From Tieghemiomyces parasiticus (taxonomy: Eukaryota; Kickxellomycota; Dimargaritomycetes; Dimargaritales; Dimargaritaceae): a stretch of DNA of 35,940 nt. The translations under genes were made by a program, and so were the position numbers. The notes beneath the pieces were generated by a model. The model did no database searches. It saw nothing but the letters and a program-made list of their open reading frames with translations, and was not told the DNA's origin. Position 1 is the first letter of the stretch; every line of letters starts with the position of its first letter. Of this stretch, positions 10,245-20,591 are shown piece by piece. The stretch covers positions 5,166 to 41,105 of the forward strand of contig JANBPT010000363.1 in assembly GCA_027575765.1 (NCBI GenBank), in the 5' to 3' direction.

Positions 10245-11543
10245 TTAGTAGTAGGTTGAGGTGGGAACCAGGTACTTTTTGTTCAGGTTGGCCAACTGGT
10301 GTAGCGCGACCGGTTCCTGGACGAGGAGAAGCAGGTTATTGTCTTTTGTGAACCGTAAGTACACTTCGTCGTATAGGGGGCTGGGGCATTTAGTCTCGTT
10401 GCCGACGGGAGAGCCATTCAATCCTAACTCACGGGCAAGCTGGACGCTGGCATAGACCATATTATATTCCACTGCGCAGCGATGTAGCTCACCAGGCGTC
10501 CATTTGGGCAAGTGTGGGCGGAGTTCTGCAGCATCACCGGTCCTGCCGTTGTTGTACAGGGCCAGGTAGGCCAGAGCGTAGTAGGCTGTGGTGTACGGCT
10601 TGAACGGATCGGTACTGGTAACCGACTTGATAAACTCTAGAAGGGCACTAGGGTTGTCGGTCTGAGCAAGGGTGAGTATGACCCACGGCACAAAGAAATT
10701 TTTGGCCAATCCACTACGAGGGCCGAGTTCGGCATTAGCGACCGAATCGTAGTTTTCGGGTTGATAGTTAAGTGGGAAGGCGCGCTTCAGAGCGGTCAGG
10801 AGCAGACCACGATTAGTGCCATATTCAAGATACTTCGCCAACTGGACGAGTAAGTCAATACGGCCGTTATCAACCAGAGCGTAGTAAGGGAAGACCTTGG
10901 TCTGGTCGGCGGCACTCAGGCCATTCATGGCCAGGTAGACTGGCCGGACAAGGTCGTTCGGGGTACTCGGTGCATGAGGCTCACTATCGACATGGGCGGT
11001 CAGTGGTTGAAGGGGCTTCCATGGATCGAAGTTGAAACCTCTATTTTTCACCTTCTGGAAAATAGCCGACCTGGCCGTGCTTTCAAGGTTAAAGAGGGTC
11101 GAAAGGGCGGCCTGTGCTTGGATTTCGGGGTCCATATTGGTCGTCATTAGGAGAGAAGATTCGAACAGGTTGAGCAACTCCATCTCGGTAAACGGGACTG
11201 CGAGGGGATCCGCGGGCGTCATTAACGTACTCTGGTTATCCACACCGGGTTGAATTACGGGATTCGCTGCAAAGGAACTTCCGCCGTTGGGAAGGTAGGT
11301 GTATGGGGTTCCGGTCATATCGGGAACCGGATATCCGCCATCACCAGAAGTCAGGAATGGCAGGGCAGATGGCGGAGTCAGCAGAGCCGGGTCGACCGTC
11401 TGGATACGGATATCGGGGTTGGCGTTGTAGAATCCCGGTATAGCTGCTGATGGGTAATGGCCGACCCTCTGCCGGTTGATAGACATGGCGGCGGAGGTGT
11501 AGGCACCCAGGGCCAGAGTAAAGGAGCAGAGCGTGAACTTCAT
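10245..11543 (-). CDS. Putative secreted helical protein C, 432 aa, unknown family
   Basis: A single open frame starts at ATG 11543-11541 and ends TAG at 10245. MKFTLCSFTLALGAYTSAA is a typical cleavable signal peptide. Residues about 20-115 are Pro/Gly/Tyr-rich and probably unstructured (TPPSALPFLTSGDGGYPVP). From about residue 120 the sequence is rich in Leu and Ala and looks all-helical, with repeated helical hairpins (ELLNLFESSLLM, RIDLLVQLAKYL, AYYALAYLALYNNGR). This recalls TPR- or armadillo-like folds, though no repeat signature is clear. Only two Cys remain after signal removal (HRCAVE and TKCPSP), which could form one disulphide. It sits tail-to-tail with secreted gene B. A lineage-specific extracellular protein is the most that can be inferred. 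Confidence 0.78.
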   Translation of the reverse strand: MKFTLCSFTLALGAYTSAAMSINRQRVGHYPSAAIPGFYNANPDIRIQTVDPALLTPPSALPFLTSGDGGYPVPDMTGTPYTYLPNGGSSFAANPVIQPGVDNQSTLMTPADPLAVPFTEMELLNLFESSLLMTTNMDPEIQAQAALSTLFNLESTARSAIFQKVKNRGFNFDPWKPLQPLTAHVDSEPHAPSTPNDLVRPVYLAMNGLSAADQTKVFPYYALVDNGRIDLLVQLAKYLEYGTNRGLLLTALKRAFPLNYQPENYDSVANAELGPRSGLAKNFFVPWVILTLAQTDNPSALLEFIKSVTSTDPFKPYTTAYYALAYLALYNNGRTGDAAELRPHLPKWTPGELHRCAVEYNMVYASVQLARELGLNGSPVGNETKCPSPLYDEVYLRFTKDNNLLLLVQEPVALHQLANLNKKYLVPTSTYY

Positions 11544-12433
11544 GGTGTCCGTCGCAGTAAATATAGTGGTAGACGAAAGGGTATGTTCAGTATGGATTGT
11601 ACGTGCGCGTAAATAAGGTAACGCCTAGAAAAGGGCATAATACGATATAAGGAGGGCTTAGTGGAAGCTAAGAGGGGGAATTTTGACGGCTTTTAAGTGA
11701 AGCGGGTCTTGTGGGCCATGCCGCCGCGATCGATCGAACCGTGGAGTGCGAGTAGATATCTAGAGCCAGAGTAGAAATCGCATGACATATCGTCGACGCA
11801 TGTCGTACCGGACGTACAATGCTGTTACCGTGAAGTAAAAAAAAGAAAACGGCCGGAAGGAATTGGTGACGAGTATATTTATCCTCTCTATGTTGCAGGC
11901 TGATAAGCTAGGGTCCTGTTGAAAAGGCGAATGGGACCGCGCTTCATGATCCTGTTTGAGGGAATGTGAATCGACTAATTAATGATGGGACCCGTCAAGT
12001 TCGATCTTTATAGGGAAAAAAAGGAGGGATGACGTGTATAGGGACACCAAGGTTCGATGATATATCACAAACGTGGTGTGGCAGCCAACCAAAACCTTGA
12101 TGGCTGTGGCACGCGGACACCTGTCCGACTGTAGTTCTCCCGTTGCTTTCAATATAGAAAAGTGAAACGAGCGCCCTTCAATCGAGGTTGCTGCCCTCAT
12201 AGTACCGGTCGTAGTCCAACCACCGACAGGACTATGAGGCGATTGACTGGTGCTGGGGTGCGACAGTCGGTCATTATAGATAGTGCCAAATAGTTTGAGA
12301 AATCAAAGCTCGAGAGCTACGACATTGGTGTTGCAGATGAAACCAAGGAGTGCCTTAGGCGAGAAAGGGAATGATATAAACCATCTGAGTATTGAACCGC
12401 TCCCTAAATCACAATTTGCATTATTAATGGTTA
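11544..12433. other. Intergenic: promoter of gene C, then uncharacterised DNA
   Basis: The left part is the upstream region of the minus-strand gene C. A minus-strand TATAT-like element near 11650 could be its core promoter. The rest shows no gene; a 73-codon minus-strand ORF at 11979-12200 has no family features. Confidence 0.45.
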
Positions 12434-13186
12434 ATGTCGACTTCCCAAGCCCTATCTTCCACACCACCCAAGTTTACCAGGCCCGATGTACGGGTCCTCA
12501 TTTATCAATATTATTGTGAGGGTCATAGAAGAGACTATAATTTAGCTAAACTGGCCATCACGCTGGACTTCGCTGCCCATAGCAGCTCCACCGTGTACAG
12601 GTGGCTAGCCCACTTTTGTACGAGTCGCTACTCCCATGGAGACGAAGTTTAGTATAACCGCCTGTTTAATGATATAAGAGAACAATGCAGTGCACGAAAC
12701 CTGTAGCTATTGAAGGCATGCCCCCGAGTAACTGCTAAACAGCTAACCCATGCCTGCCGCACTCCCCCTACCACCTTCGGAAAGGACCTGGGCCTGGGTA
12801 GCCATCTCAACCGCAGGATCTCCCTTTACTTCACAGACGACCTGCGTCACCAGCGGGTACGTTCAGCTACCAATTCGCTGGAGGAGTTCAACGGGGCCCG
12901 TGACTGGCTGCCGGACTTCATTGCCTTAGGTGGCGAGACTAGGGTATACTTTTAGGATTCACACTCTGATACGAGCTGCCAGAGGTTGTGCCCCAAAGGC
13001 AGCCCCAGTCCCAATCCAAGGTCCGCCGGGGCCATGTCGTACCCAAGGTTATGTTGGCAGTTTATTTGTCAGATGCGACCGGTTGTACTTCCGTGTTAAA
13101 TCTCTCGTGTACTAAGGACACCAAAACCCACCAGACCCAATGTAAATTGCGGCCCACGCTGCAGGTCTGGGAAAAGGTTCACTGAA
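12434..13186 (+). pseudogene. Broken relic of an IS630/Tc1-like DDE transposase
   Basis: Three segments in different frames line up with a transposase of the IS630/Tc1-mariner type. First, 12434-12652 carries a helix-turn-helix-like stretch ending SSSTVYRWLAHF. Second, from about 12710 to 12954, comes the region before the catalytic core, ending RDWLPDFIALGGETRVYF, where families of this type continue with the DE-G-F catalytic motif. Here a TAG stop follows directly and then GAT TCA. Third, after a frame change, 12960-13110 reads IHTLIRAARGCAPKAAPVP and then QGYVGSLFVR, matching the RG-x-AP-x-G block that normally follows. The stop, frameshifts and lost catalytic residue show it is dead. Terminal inverted repeats were not found. 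A distal piece (13373-13500, starting EGVMNAQELELA) may belong to it. Confidence 0.65.
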
Positions 13187-15322
13187 GTTGGGACTGTCCC
13201 CCTCCGTAGTTTCAGCGCAATAATGCATCTCTACGTTGAGCTACAGTCACCCCTGACTGTTTTCCCGACACTAGATGCCAAACTCCTCCAGATCTAATCT
13301 AGTCGCCCCGCCCTGAATATTCTGCTTGTTTAGGGTTGTCAAATGGCTGCTGCGTGGTAAGAAGCTCATACATTGGAAGGCGTTATGAATGCCCAAGAAC
13401 TTGAGCTTGCCAGGCCCCAGCTAAGTGACTATAGAGCCTGCTTTGATAGCTGGCTAGGAAGAGCTCGCCAAGCTGTACAGAGTGATGGCCTGTATAATTA
13501 TTATTTGAGAAAAAATATCATGCATCTTTGTGTTGGCACCATTTATATGAAGTACCTGTGTATAATGTTTCCCTGCAGATGGCATGTAGTCACATGTGAC
13601 GCTCATAAACAAGGCTGTATGACCAATACGCCATTATGCAGCCTCTCCAGGTCACCGTCCGCCAACGGTTGCCGAAGCCTCCATGCAGCCGCCAATGATA
13701 ACTACTCGGCCTCGGACTTCACCGCCTTGCATCTGAAATCAACTCTAGCCTCTGCTCTCCTCCACAGCTCCTCCTCCGCCTGTTAGCCTACTCCATGTAT
13801 TATCTAGCATTCGCAGCACTCCTACCTAACCTCTCCCTTTGCGCCTATCGCACTCCTTACGCCCTTCCCTCGACCAACCTTACTAACTACCCTGCATATA
13901 CGCCTTATGTTCGCACTCCGTCTTGCTTGTCATTGCATTCCTAGTAAAGCCCGTCATGACCTGCACGTTCGCTAGTCCCCTTGTGCGGCGCCACGTGTGG
14001 CAAGTGTCATTCAAAAGGAGATGGCCGACACGGCTATGGTAAGAGGGGGAGGTGGTGAAATTGACTATTGTTCTTGTCAGGCGCATGGGTGGCCGGTTGG
14101 AGGTGTGGATAGATCGTTTGGTGGTTGCTTCTCTGTGCATTGTAGTGTGAGGTCGCTTTGGCTGACTACAGTAACCCCCAAAAAGTTGCGAAACATATTA
14201 CTTCAAGACTGAGCTAAATAACAAACCCTGGATATCAGCTGTGGTTTCAATACTGTCATTTATGTGTGATTCAGGTTAGGTATGCATTATATATTACGAA
14301 TATCGCGCTTTTCCATACATACAATATAACCCTAGAAATATAAATGCGTACTCATGTGATGTAGCGGCCCAACCAGTCAGACCAGCGACCTATACGACCC
14401 ATTCCTTCTGCTAAGACTACTCCTTGCGTGAGCATGGTGTATATGGCGTCTAGTATAGTTTTTTTCCTCCCTACCCAGTCTGGAACAGGAGGCTACTCAA
14501 TTTCTTTATTGCTTTGGTCCCATTTCCTGCGGCGCATCCCTCTTTGTCAAGGTGCGCAAAGCTCACCCTTTCTTCTGAGATGTATTGCCTTTGTCACATC
14601 AACATTTACTGCCACTGGTAAGCTTGCAATCGCATTTAATGGATTGGAATCGCCGACGGCGGAGCTAGAACACGAGATATAGGACATGTGCTACTTGCAG
14701 GGGTCTTGCAGTATCGCATAGAGGCGGATGGCTAGGGGTTATGGAACAGCCGTTTCAAAAGGCAGGTATATTGTATTATTTATGGATGGACGACGTCAGG
14801 GCATTATACTTGATCCGAGTGACTGAGTAGGTACATGTCCACTCCTGATATCTCTCCACTGGCTGCGAACCAATTCGGACAGTTGCATAGCGTAATCAAC
14901 TCGCACCCTCTTCTCTCCTTATTTCTCCTAGCAATTACTATACGGTCAATGTAACACCATCCGGACTCTCGCCCCTCCTGCTTCACTACTCTCGATTCGA
15001 TGAAACGTGCCTTCGCTTGTTCCGCTTGTGTTCTAGGCGGACTCTCTCTCTGTCGGCACAGATTATCGTCCTCCTTATAACTTGACCGGCGTCGCTCACC
15101 GTAATCACTCGTAACCGACTGATCCATTCCTTCCCCTGCGTGGCAGTTGCTGCCCATTTTTTCTGTCACGGGTCACTGAAACCGAATTCGTCCGTTGCCT
15201 GCCTTGCAGCTGGGTTTTTTCCCCGCTTTGGTCGATGCCAGCCTGAAGTCTAGGTCACCAGTAGCCATTAGGGGCCTCTACTTTCCACTTTTCCTCCTTC
15301 TATCAACAATTTTTAATCCGCC
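13187..15322. other. Intergenic, possibly remnants of the transposon's 3' half
   Basis: About 2.1 kb without an intact gene. A 137-codon plus-strand ORF at 13373-13786 could contain decayed transposase C-terminal sequence but is not recognisable beyond its first few residues. A 121-codon minus-strand ORF at 14804-15169 is hydrophilic and has no family resemblance. The last 150 bp form the P450 promoter and leader, pyrimidine-rich just before the ATG. Confidence 0.5.
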
Positions 15323-17186
15323 ATGAATTTTACCGGCCTTACTCTACCGACCAACGACACTCCAGCCCGTGCGCTCCTACTCTTTCTAGCCGCGTCGGCG
15401 GGAGCCTATCTACTGTACCGGGCGCTATACCTCACTTTTTGGTCGCCCCTCGCGCGTATCCCCGGTCCGACCCTCTTCTGTATCGTCCCGGAGACTTGGC
15501 ACCCGACCTACCTTCGTGGGACCTACCACGAGACTTTGGCCGAATGGCATCGTCGATATGGTCCCGTGGTGCGTACCGGTCCACGTACAGTCTCGGTGAC
15601 CGACTACCACCTGTACCGCAAACTTCACTCGGACCCGTCCATTATCCGCGACGTGTCATTCGTCGGTATCCTCCAAGTTGATCGCCCTCACCTGTCGTCA
15701 ATGTCCAGTAGCAACCCTTTGCACGGTCTACACCGGCGCTTGCTAAATCCGGCCTTCAGCGCGCCATCCGTTGCCGAAATGGAACCACTGATCTATGAGG
15801 CCTTCGTCAAGTACTGGGACAGTGCCTACACAGCGCAAGTGGCAGCGCAAGGTACGACCCACCAGTCGGTCAAGCTTAATCTGCTCAAGATGAGTCACCG
15901 TATCACCCTCGGTGTGATCCTATCTGTCGTGATGGGTATCTCGCCGGCGCGGGCCGACTTCAATCTGTTGTTTGACGACCTGACCGGCACCTACGAGTCG
16001 GTAATTAAAACTTTGGTCTTGCGTCTGCTCACCGGCCGATTCGCTTACATGTACGAGGCGCTTGGCCTAAGTGAAGGCAAACGGGCCTACTATCGTGCCA
16101 CATCCTTCATCCATAGAGAGTTTACCAAGCGCGTGACCCATTGCCTTGTGTCAAGCCTTGGGGACGCTTCCGCTGCACCGTCGGACCGTATCGACGTGGT
16201 GGGCAAACTAGCCACTACTTTGGTTGGCGCAGCCTTAGACGATCAAACAACGCTGGACGAGATGGTCAGGGAACTCGTCCCCGAGCTCTTCTTTATGCTG
16301 GCCGCCGGTTATGATACGGCGGGGAACACCCTGGGTTTCATGTTTTGGCAGCTCTTCGTCCACCCGGGTATTCACGCTCGCGCCCGGGAGGAGGTACGGA
16401 GCAACTATCCCGACCCGAACGTCTCGCTGTCACTCCACATGATCCAGACCACACTGCCCTATGTTGAAGCTTTGGTCTACGAGACAATGCGTTGTTTCCC
16501 GTCGCTGCCTTCCCGCCTGCCACGCATCCTCACTGGTCCGGGAAAGGCAGTGGGCGACTACTTTATACCAAGCGGGGTAGGTTAAATGGCGTCAGCTTAC
16601 GGTGTAATTGGCACCTTACGTCCTTTCATTACTGCGACCTTATGGTAAGATTAGTCGGTCGGGTGAACCCCACTACCATTATCTAACCTTAATCTCGTGC
16701 TTCGACTTCCAATGCTCCAGACCTCTATCCACACTCCCATATACTCGCTCCACCGAAACCCCGATAATTGGGAGGAGCCCGATCGGTTCATGCCCGAGCG
16801 CTTCCTCGGCGCAAAGGGTGAACTGCTCAAGAAGCAGGTGTACGCGTTCAACATGGGCGCCCACCATTGTATCGGACGAAGGTAGGCCAAACTCTCGACA
16901 ATGACTACACCACTCCCTTGCCGCATGGACGACATTAATACATGACGATCTAACGTTGCGAAATACCCATCTTTCTGTGCCACTAATTCCAAAACTCCCT
17001 CCACACAGAGTTGCCCTAAGCGAGATGATGCTGGTTGCGGCCAACGTACTGCTCAAGTACGATTTAGAGCCTGTGGGCTCGGATGACCCCCGTCGGGCCA
17101 TCATCACCCAAGCCAACATGCGTTTCGACACGCCAGACCTCTGGGCTCGAGTTACCCTGCAACCTGACGTTAATCTAATAAGTTGA
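15323..17186 (+). CDS. Cytochrome P450 monooxygenase, microsomal type (3 exons)
   Basis: Exons are 15323-16576, 16721-16881 and 17009-17186; introns begin GTAGGT and GTAGGC and end CCAG and ACAG. Spliced length is 1593 nt, 530 residues, normal for a fungal P450. Residues about 15-40 are a membrane anchor followed by the proline hinge LARIPGP. The I-helix oxygen-binding motif AAGYDTAGNT starts near residue 326. The K-helix ExxR is ETMR at 387-390, the PERF-type motif is MPERF, and the heme loop FNMGAHHCIGRR places the axial Cys at 468. All hallmark residues are present, so the enzyme should be active. It would act on the ER membrane with an NADPH-P450 reductase. The substrate cannot be predicted; general style resembles fungal P450s such as benzoate-4-hydroxylase or pisatin-demethylase relatives. 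No biosynthetic neighbours are present. Confidence 0.93.
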
Positions 17187-17800
17187 AAGTCAAAACGATT
17201 ACGATCGCTTTCCCATCTAGAATACACGTAATTCTTCGAATCAAACGATTTTCTACCAGTACCATAATGTCGTAGGATAAACTTCATAGAGGAAACTTAT
17301 AGGTTACTAGTCTGGGAACGGAAGACTAATGAATTGAAACATGAACGAACACATTATGGAGTATCGATAATGGTTGTGTATGTGTGATAAGCCATCGTTT
17401 ATTGAATCGCAACCCAGACGGTCTTTTATATCGAAGGATGGCTGGCATCCATTGGAATAGCTACAGCTTGGGTTAGGGACAAGCACAAGGACAATAGTAC
17501 GAGGCGGGGCAAGCGCCTAGGCGAGCAGGAAGGTAGCTGCCAAGCTACCGCACCGGCATAGGTGAAGGGAGCTGATAGAAGGAAAGCCCTGAGAGGCGAG
17601 AGGCGCCGGTGCCTGTCGGAGGAGAGACGCCGACTAGCAGAGCAGGAAGGTCGGCATCGCCATATCGGTGTACTAGATGAAGAAGGCTAAAAAGGAAGAG
17701 AGAAGATTAGGCGAAAGGAAACGAGCGATGTAAGTGCAACCACTGATCAGAGCGGTAGATATGGGTAGAAGGATTTCATAAAATGAGCTACAATGATTAA
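17187..17800. other. Intergenic, with a purine-rich segment of potential RNA structure
   Basis: No ORF of note. About 17480-17720 is richer in G and A than its surroundings and contains several inverted repeats, including a perfect 7-bp stem (17532-17538 with 17543-17549), a 10-bp palindrome CGCCTAGGCG (about 17513-17522) and an 8-bp long-range pairing (17550-17557 with 17605-17612). The motif AGCAGGAAGGT occurs twice, near 17524 and 17641. Confidence 0.4.
17532..17549. other. Perfect hairpin GGTAGCT-GCCA-AGCTACC
   Basis: A 7-bp perfect stem with a 4-nt loop. It lies inside the arms of the 8-bp pairing at 17550-17557/17605-17612 and near GTCGG...CCGAC (about 17614-17634). Such nested pairings could be a structured RNA or simply chance in a purine-rich segment. 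No known RNA family is recognised. Confidence 0.4.
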
Positions 17801-18455
17801 GCCAATGGCTGGGTAGTGGGGCCACGGCGGAGCTTGGGTAACGAGTTAAGCTAAGCTGAATGACGTGCCGTCACTTACCGGGCCACCCTCTACTACCTCC
17901 TTCCTCAAAAGGCCAAGTTGCGTCTTAGTGAGGGTCCCACTAGCCTGCCTTTGTGAGTCAGCAGGGGGTGCGGTAGAAGGTAAAAGGTTGAACGGATTAA
18001 CTCACTCAGAACGCCACCCATTCTATTGAATCTTTCTGTTTAGTGGACGTTTTATTGTACAGATATTTTACAGCTGGCGCCTATATTGTCTATCGGTCGA
18101 GAGAGTTGCGAGAATGAGTAGTGATGGTTAGATACGAAACGCGCATAGTAACCTGTGAGGAAAATTGTTTTTGTCTCAGATAGGTGCCAGGGTTTAGGTA
18201 TGGCGATGGAATCATCTAGGCGTTCGCCCGAATCATAAGACCGTCGTGAAAGTAAGTATCATCATCGTACAGGGGCCAAATTGCACATATGCTCGACATG
18301 GAGGAATCCTTACCTAGACTTAATGGTGAATGGCGATCTAGTTGGAGGGATAACCGAACGAGTCTGCTAGGTTGTTGAAGGATGGGTAATGTAAGATGAA
18401 TCGTTAGCCACAGCCCTTGAGTAAGTGACAGGGGAAATCCACTTCCTTTGCGGAA

Positions 18456-18523
18456 GATCAGGATCCTTGGTAATCGTCATTGTGATTCCGAGATATGCTT
18501 GTAAATATTAGTTCATCATTTCA
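18456..18523. repeat. 68-bp direct repeat, copy 1
   Basis: Begins GATCAGGATCCTTGGTAATC and ends TCATCATTTCA. It matches copy 2 at 66 of 68 positions; both differences are transitions. On the minus strand it lies 48 nt inside the putative intron that starts at 18571. Confidence 0.95.
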
Positions 18524-18690
18524 CGCCTTCTAGAAGTGGGCCACAAAGATAGAGCGGAAGGGAGGCCTTACCTAGTAGATTTTAGGTGACACATGATCAA
18601 GCTAGATTCGGGGATAAAAATGGTCAACGGTACTTTCAACGGTTAGCAAATGGCCTTGATAATTAAGGACAATTCACAACCTGAGTGAGG

Positions 18691-18758
18691 GATCAGGATC
18701 CTTGGTAATCGTCATTATGATTCCGAGATATGCTTGTAAATATTAGCTCATCATTTCA
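18691..18758. repeat. 68-bp direct repeat, copy 2
   Basis: Same sequence as copy 1 except two transitions, offset by 235 bp. On the minus strand it lies 51 nt inside the putative intron starting at 18809, almost the same position as copy 1 in its intron. Flanks beyond 68 bp are related but diverged: AGATAGA and GGAGG...TTACC follow both copies at similar distances. Confidence 0.95.
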
Positions 18759-19698
18759 AAAGTCATTGCTGTAAGCGGGGAAGCCTAGATAGATGAGGAG
18801 GTTACTTACCAATTACATTACCCAAGTCAACGATAGAGTGGCTAGGACTGGATTGTGGTATCGATAATCAGAGAGCAGTGTTCGTGTAAGCACTCATGTC
18901 TAGTCGTAAACCAGCTGACTCAAGCCTATGTGGCTGTTACGTCAGAGGTTATTATATTGCCAAATTGAAGTTTTGTCTACACTGGGAAGACCCCTTGGAC
19001 TCGTCATGGTGTCATCACGCGAAACAGATAGAAGCTACGAACTGTTGGATCTAGTAGTAAAGGTTAATGACAATTACCTTTTGGAAAGTGTAAGACAAGG
19101 ACGTGGATTGGTTAGCAATCAGCTTAACGGCGGCTGTCGAAGGATAATCCGTTTGGCATCACCTGCCTCAGGACCCACGGAATGTCTAGTGTGGGCTTCA
19201 AGGTTTTCTTCAAGCTCGTAATCAGTGCACAGTGCTCTGATTTATACATCATGGACAGGTTCAGGGCGCGAAGCGCCTGCAATAGGGGCTCTCTCGATGG
19301 GATAGGTTACCTTTTCAGATGACGGAGATACATCTAGGAATATTGAAGGTGGGGTTCGGAACTGGTCGGATATCTGTTGCGGTGTCAGAGAGAGAATGGA
19401 TATGTACGTTAGTTCTCCGTTTAACTAGTCATCAATGGATGGAGAAGCGAAATACTCTGGACGTCGTCCCTCAGTGAATATGCAAGCACATTTTCCTCAC
19501 GGAACATAGGACGGTAATTCCAATTATAAATTCATCATCAGGACAAGTACAGATAGAGAGGTTGATTCTAAAATTATATCAACTTACCTAGGCGAGTGTG
19601 GATACGGGCCAACCAAATGAAGGAACGGTATTACGCCCGTTACCTAATAATCGCACGGTGACCGAGTAGGGTATAGATTGGGTTAGATTCCACTTAGG

Positions 19699-20001
19699 TT
19701 ACTTCCAAACGTCCAGCCTGCACCGGGTTTGCCTAAACAGTTCAGTAGAAAGGTTGTCAACAACTGCGCGGGTGCACATGTCAGGGACTTTAGCTTGGAT
19801 AATCATCATTACAGCTAGATTCAGCAGAGTGGACGAAACGGTGAAAGGTAATTTTGCCACCAGGATAATACTTACGGATAAGAGGTTGAGCGCCGAATCG
19901 GAGGGCGCGGCCAGATTGGCCGGACCCGAGCTTGAAGTTGAAGGAGGTACACAGAAAGAAGAGATGGTGATGAGAATTAAACCAATGCCGTTTAGTGCCA
20001 T
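19699..20001 (-). CDS. Small ORF with signal-peptide-like N-terminus (possible first exon)
   Basis: Read without splicing it is 100 codons, starting MALNGIGLILITISSFC, a plausible signal peptide, followed by a Ser/Pro/Ala-rich stretch (PPSTSSSGPANLAAPSDS). A consensus donor (TCC|GTAAGTATT) falls in phase 0 after codon 42 (exon 20001-19876), with a possible CTAG acceptor near 19814. It may therefore be the first exon of the minus-strand array rather than a complete gene. A TATAAATAA stretch touches the ATG, too close to act as a TATA box for this start. An overlapping plus-strand ORF (19754-20035) is judged a shadow. Confidence 0.3.
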   Translation of the reverse strand: MALNGIGLILITISSFCVPPSTSSSGPANLAAPSDSALNLLSVSIILVAKLPFTVSSTLLNLAVMMIIQAKVPDMCTRAVVDNLSTELFRQTRCRLDVWK

Positions 20002-20591
20002 TTATTTATATGCTCTAGTATATCGGCGCGCCTAGAGCCCAGCTGATCGGGGTGAAAAAAAAAAATGGCGCTCAACGCCCACACCTCCTGGCTGAAGAGC
20101 CCGTTAAGCAGAAAATTTTTTCACAGAGGGGTTGTCCGCGGCTTGACCATCCTTCACCCAGGAATCCCATGATGGGACGGGTGAATATTTATTTTTCGCC
20201 ATTCCACTCGATCCTAGGTTCAGAGAGGATAGGCTCGTTTTCGTAAAATGCGCTGTGCGACTTCGTACGCTTACGGCTGGCTGCCATCATAACGGTGATC
20301 GTGGAATGGGCCAGTCACATGACTACTTTAAAAGGCACAGGCGGGACCTGTTCCCTTTATCACCCAGCATCAACATTGTAGACTAGTGAGTCGCGCTGGC
20401 TTTACCAGTGGCCCATTTTTCACTGCGACGGATTCAAGCGTAAACACTTTCTCCTGTTGGAATATGCAACCCATTCGTATTTATAGACAATAAAGATAAA
20501 TAATAACAATAGGTATAGTTGAGAACCAACGAGTGGTGACCGGTGGACTGGAGCGCACACCAACCGGCTACAACCGATATCGGTAGGACGA
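20002..20591. other. Intergenic, 3' flank of FBP1
   Basis: Contains an A-run (20056-20066) and, on the minus strand after the FBP1 stop, an A/T-rich stretch (about 20482-20520) suited to 3'-end formation. No gene is visible; the 64-codon plus-strand ORF at 20052 has no features. Confidence 0.5.

Larger units (their letters stand above)
17800..20001 (-). other. Candidate minus-strand mini-exon gene array (model incomplete)
   Basis: On the minus strand, donor-like sites have their first intron base at 19875, 19587, 19310, 19077, 18809, 18571, 18313 and 17878. Gaps are 288, 277, 233, 268, 238, 258 and 435. Five read GTAAG with exon-side G or CTAG, one is CC|GTAAGT, and two read AAAAG|GTAA. Short open segments (about 40-65 nt) bounded by AG precede most of them. 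The DNA after several donors is related. TCTATCT followed by TGATGA or GATGA recurs after the donors at 19587, 19077, 18809 and 18571. The last two share a 68-bp near-identical block at the same distance from the donor. The first exon would be the signal-like segment 19876-20001. The phases of the hand-picked segments do not chain cleanly, so the full exon set is not established; a decayed gene or chance remains possible. Confidence 0.35.

Noticed and set aside
14804..15169. 121-codon minus-strand ORF upstream of the P450
   Set aside because: Hydrophilic and featureless, overlaps the P450 promoter region, no splice or domain support.
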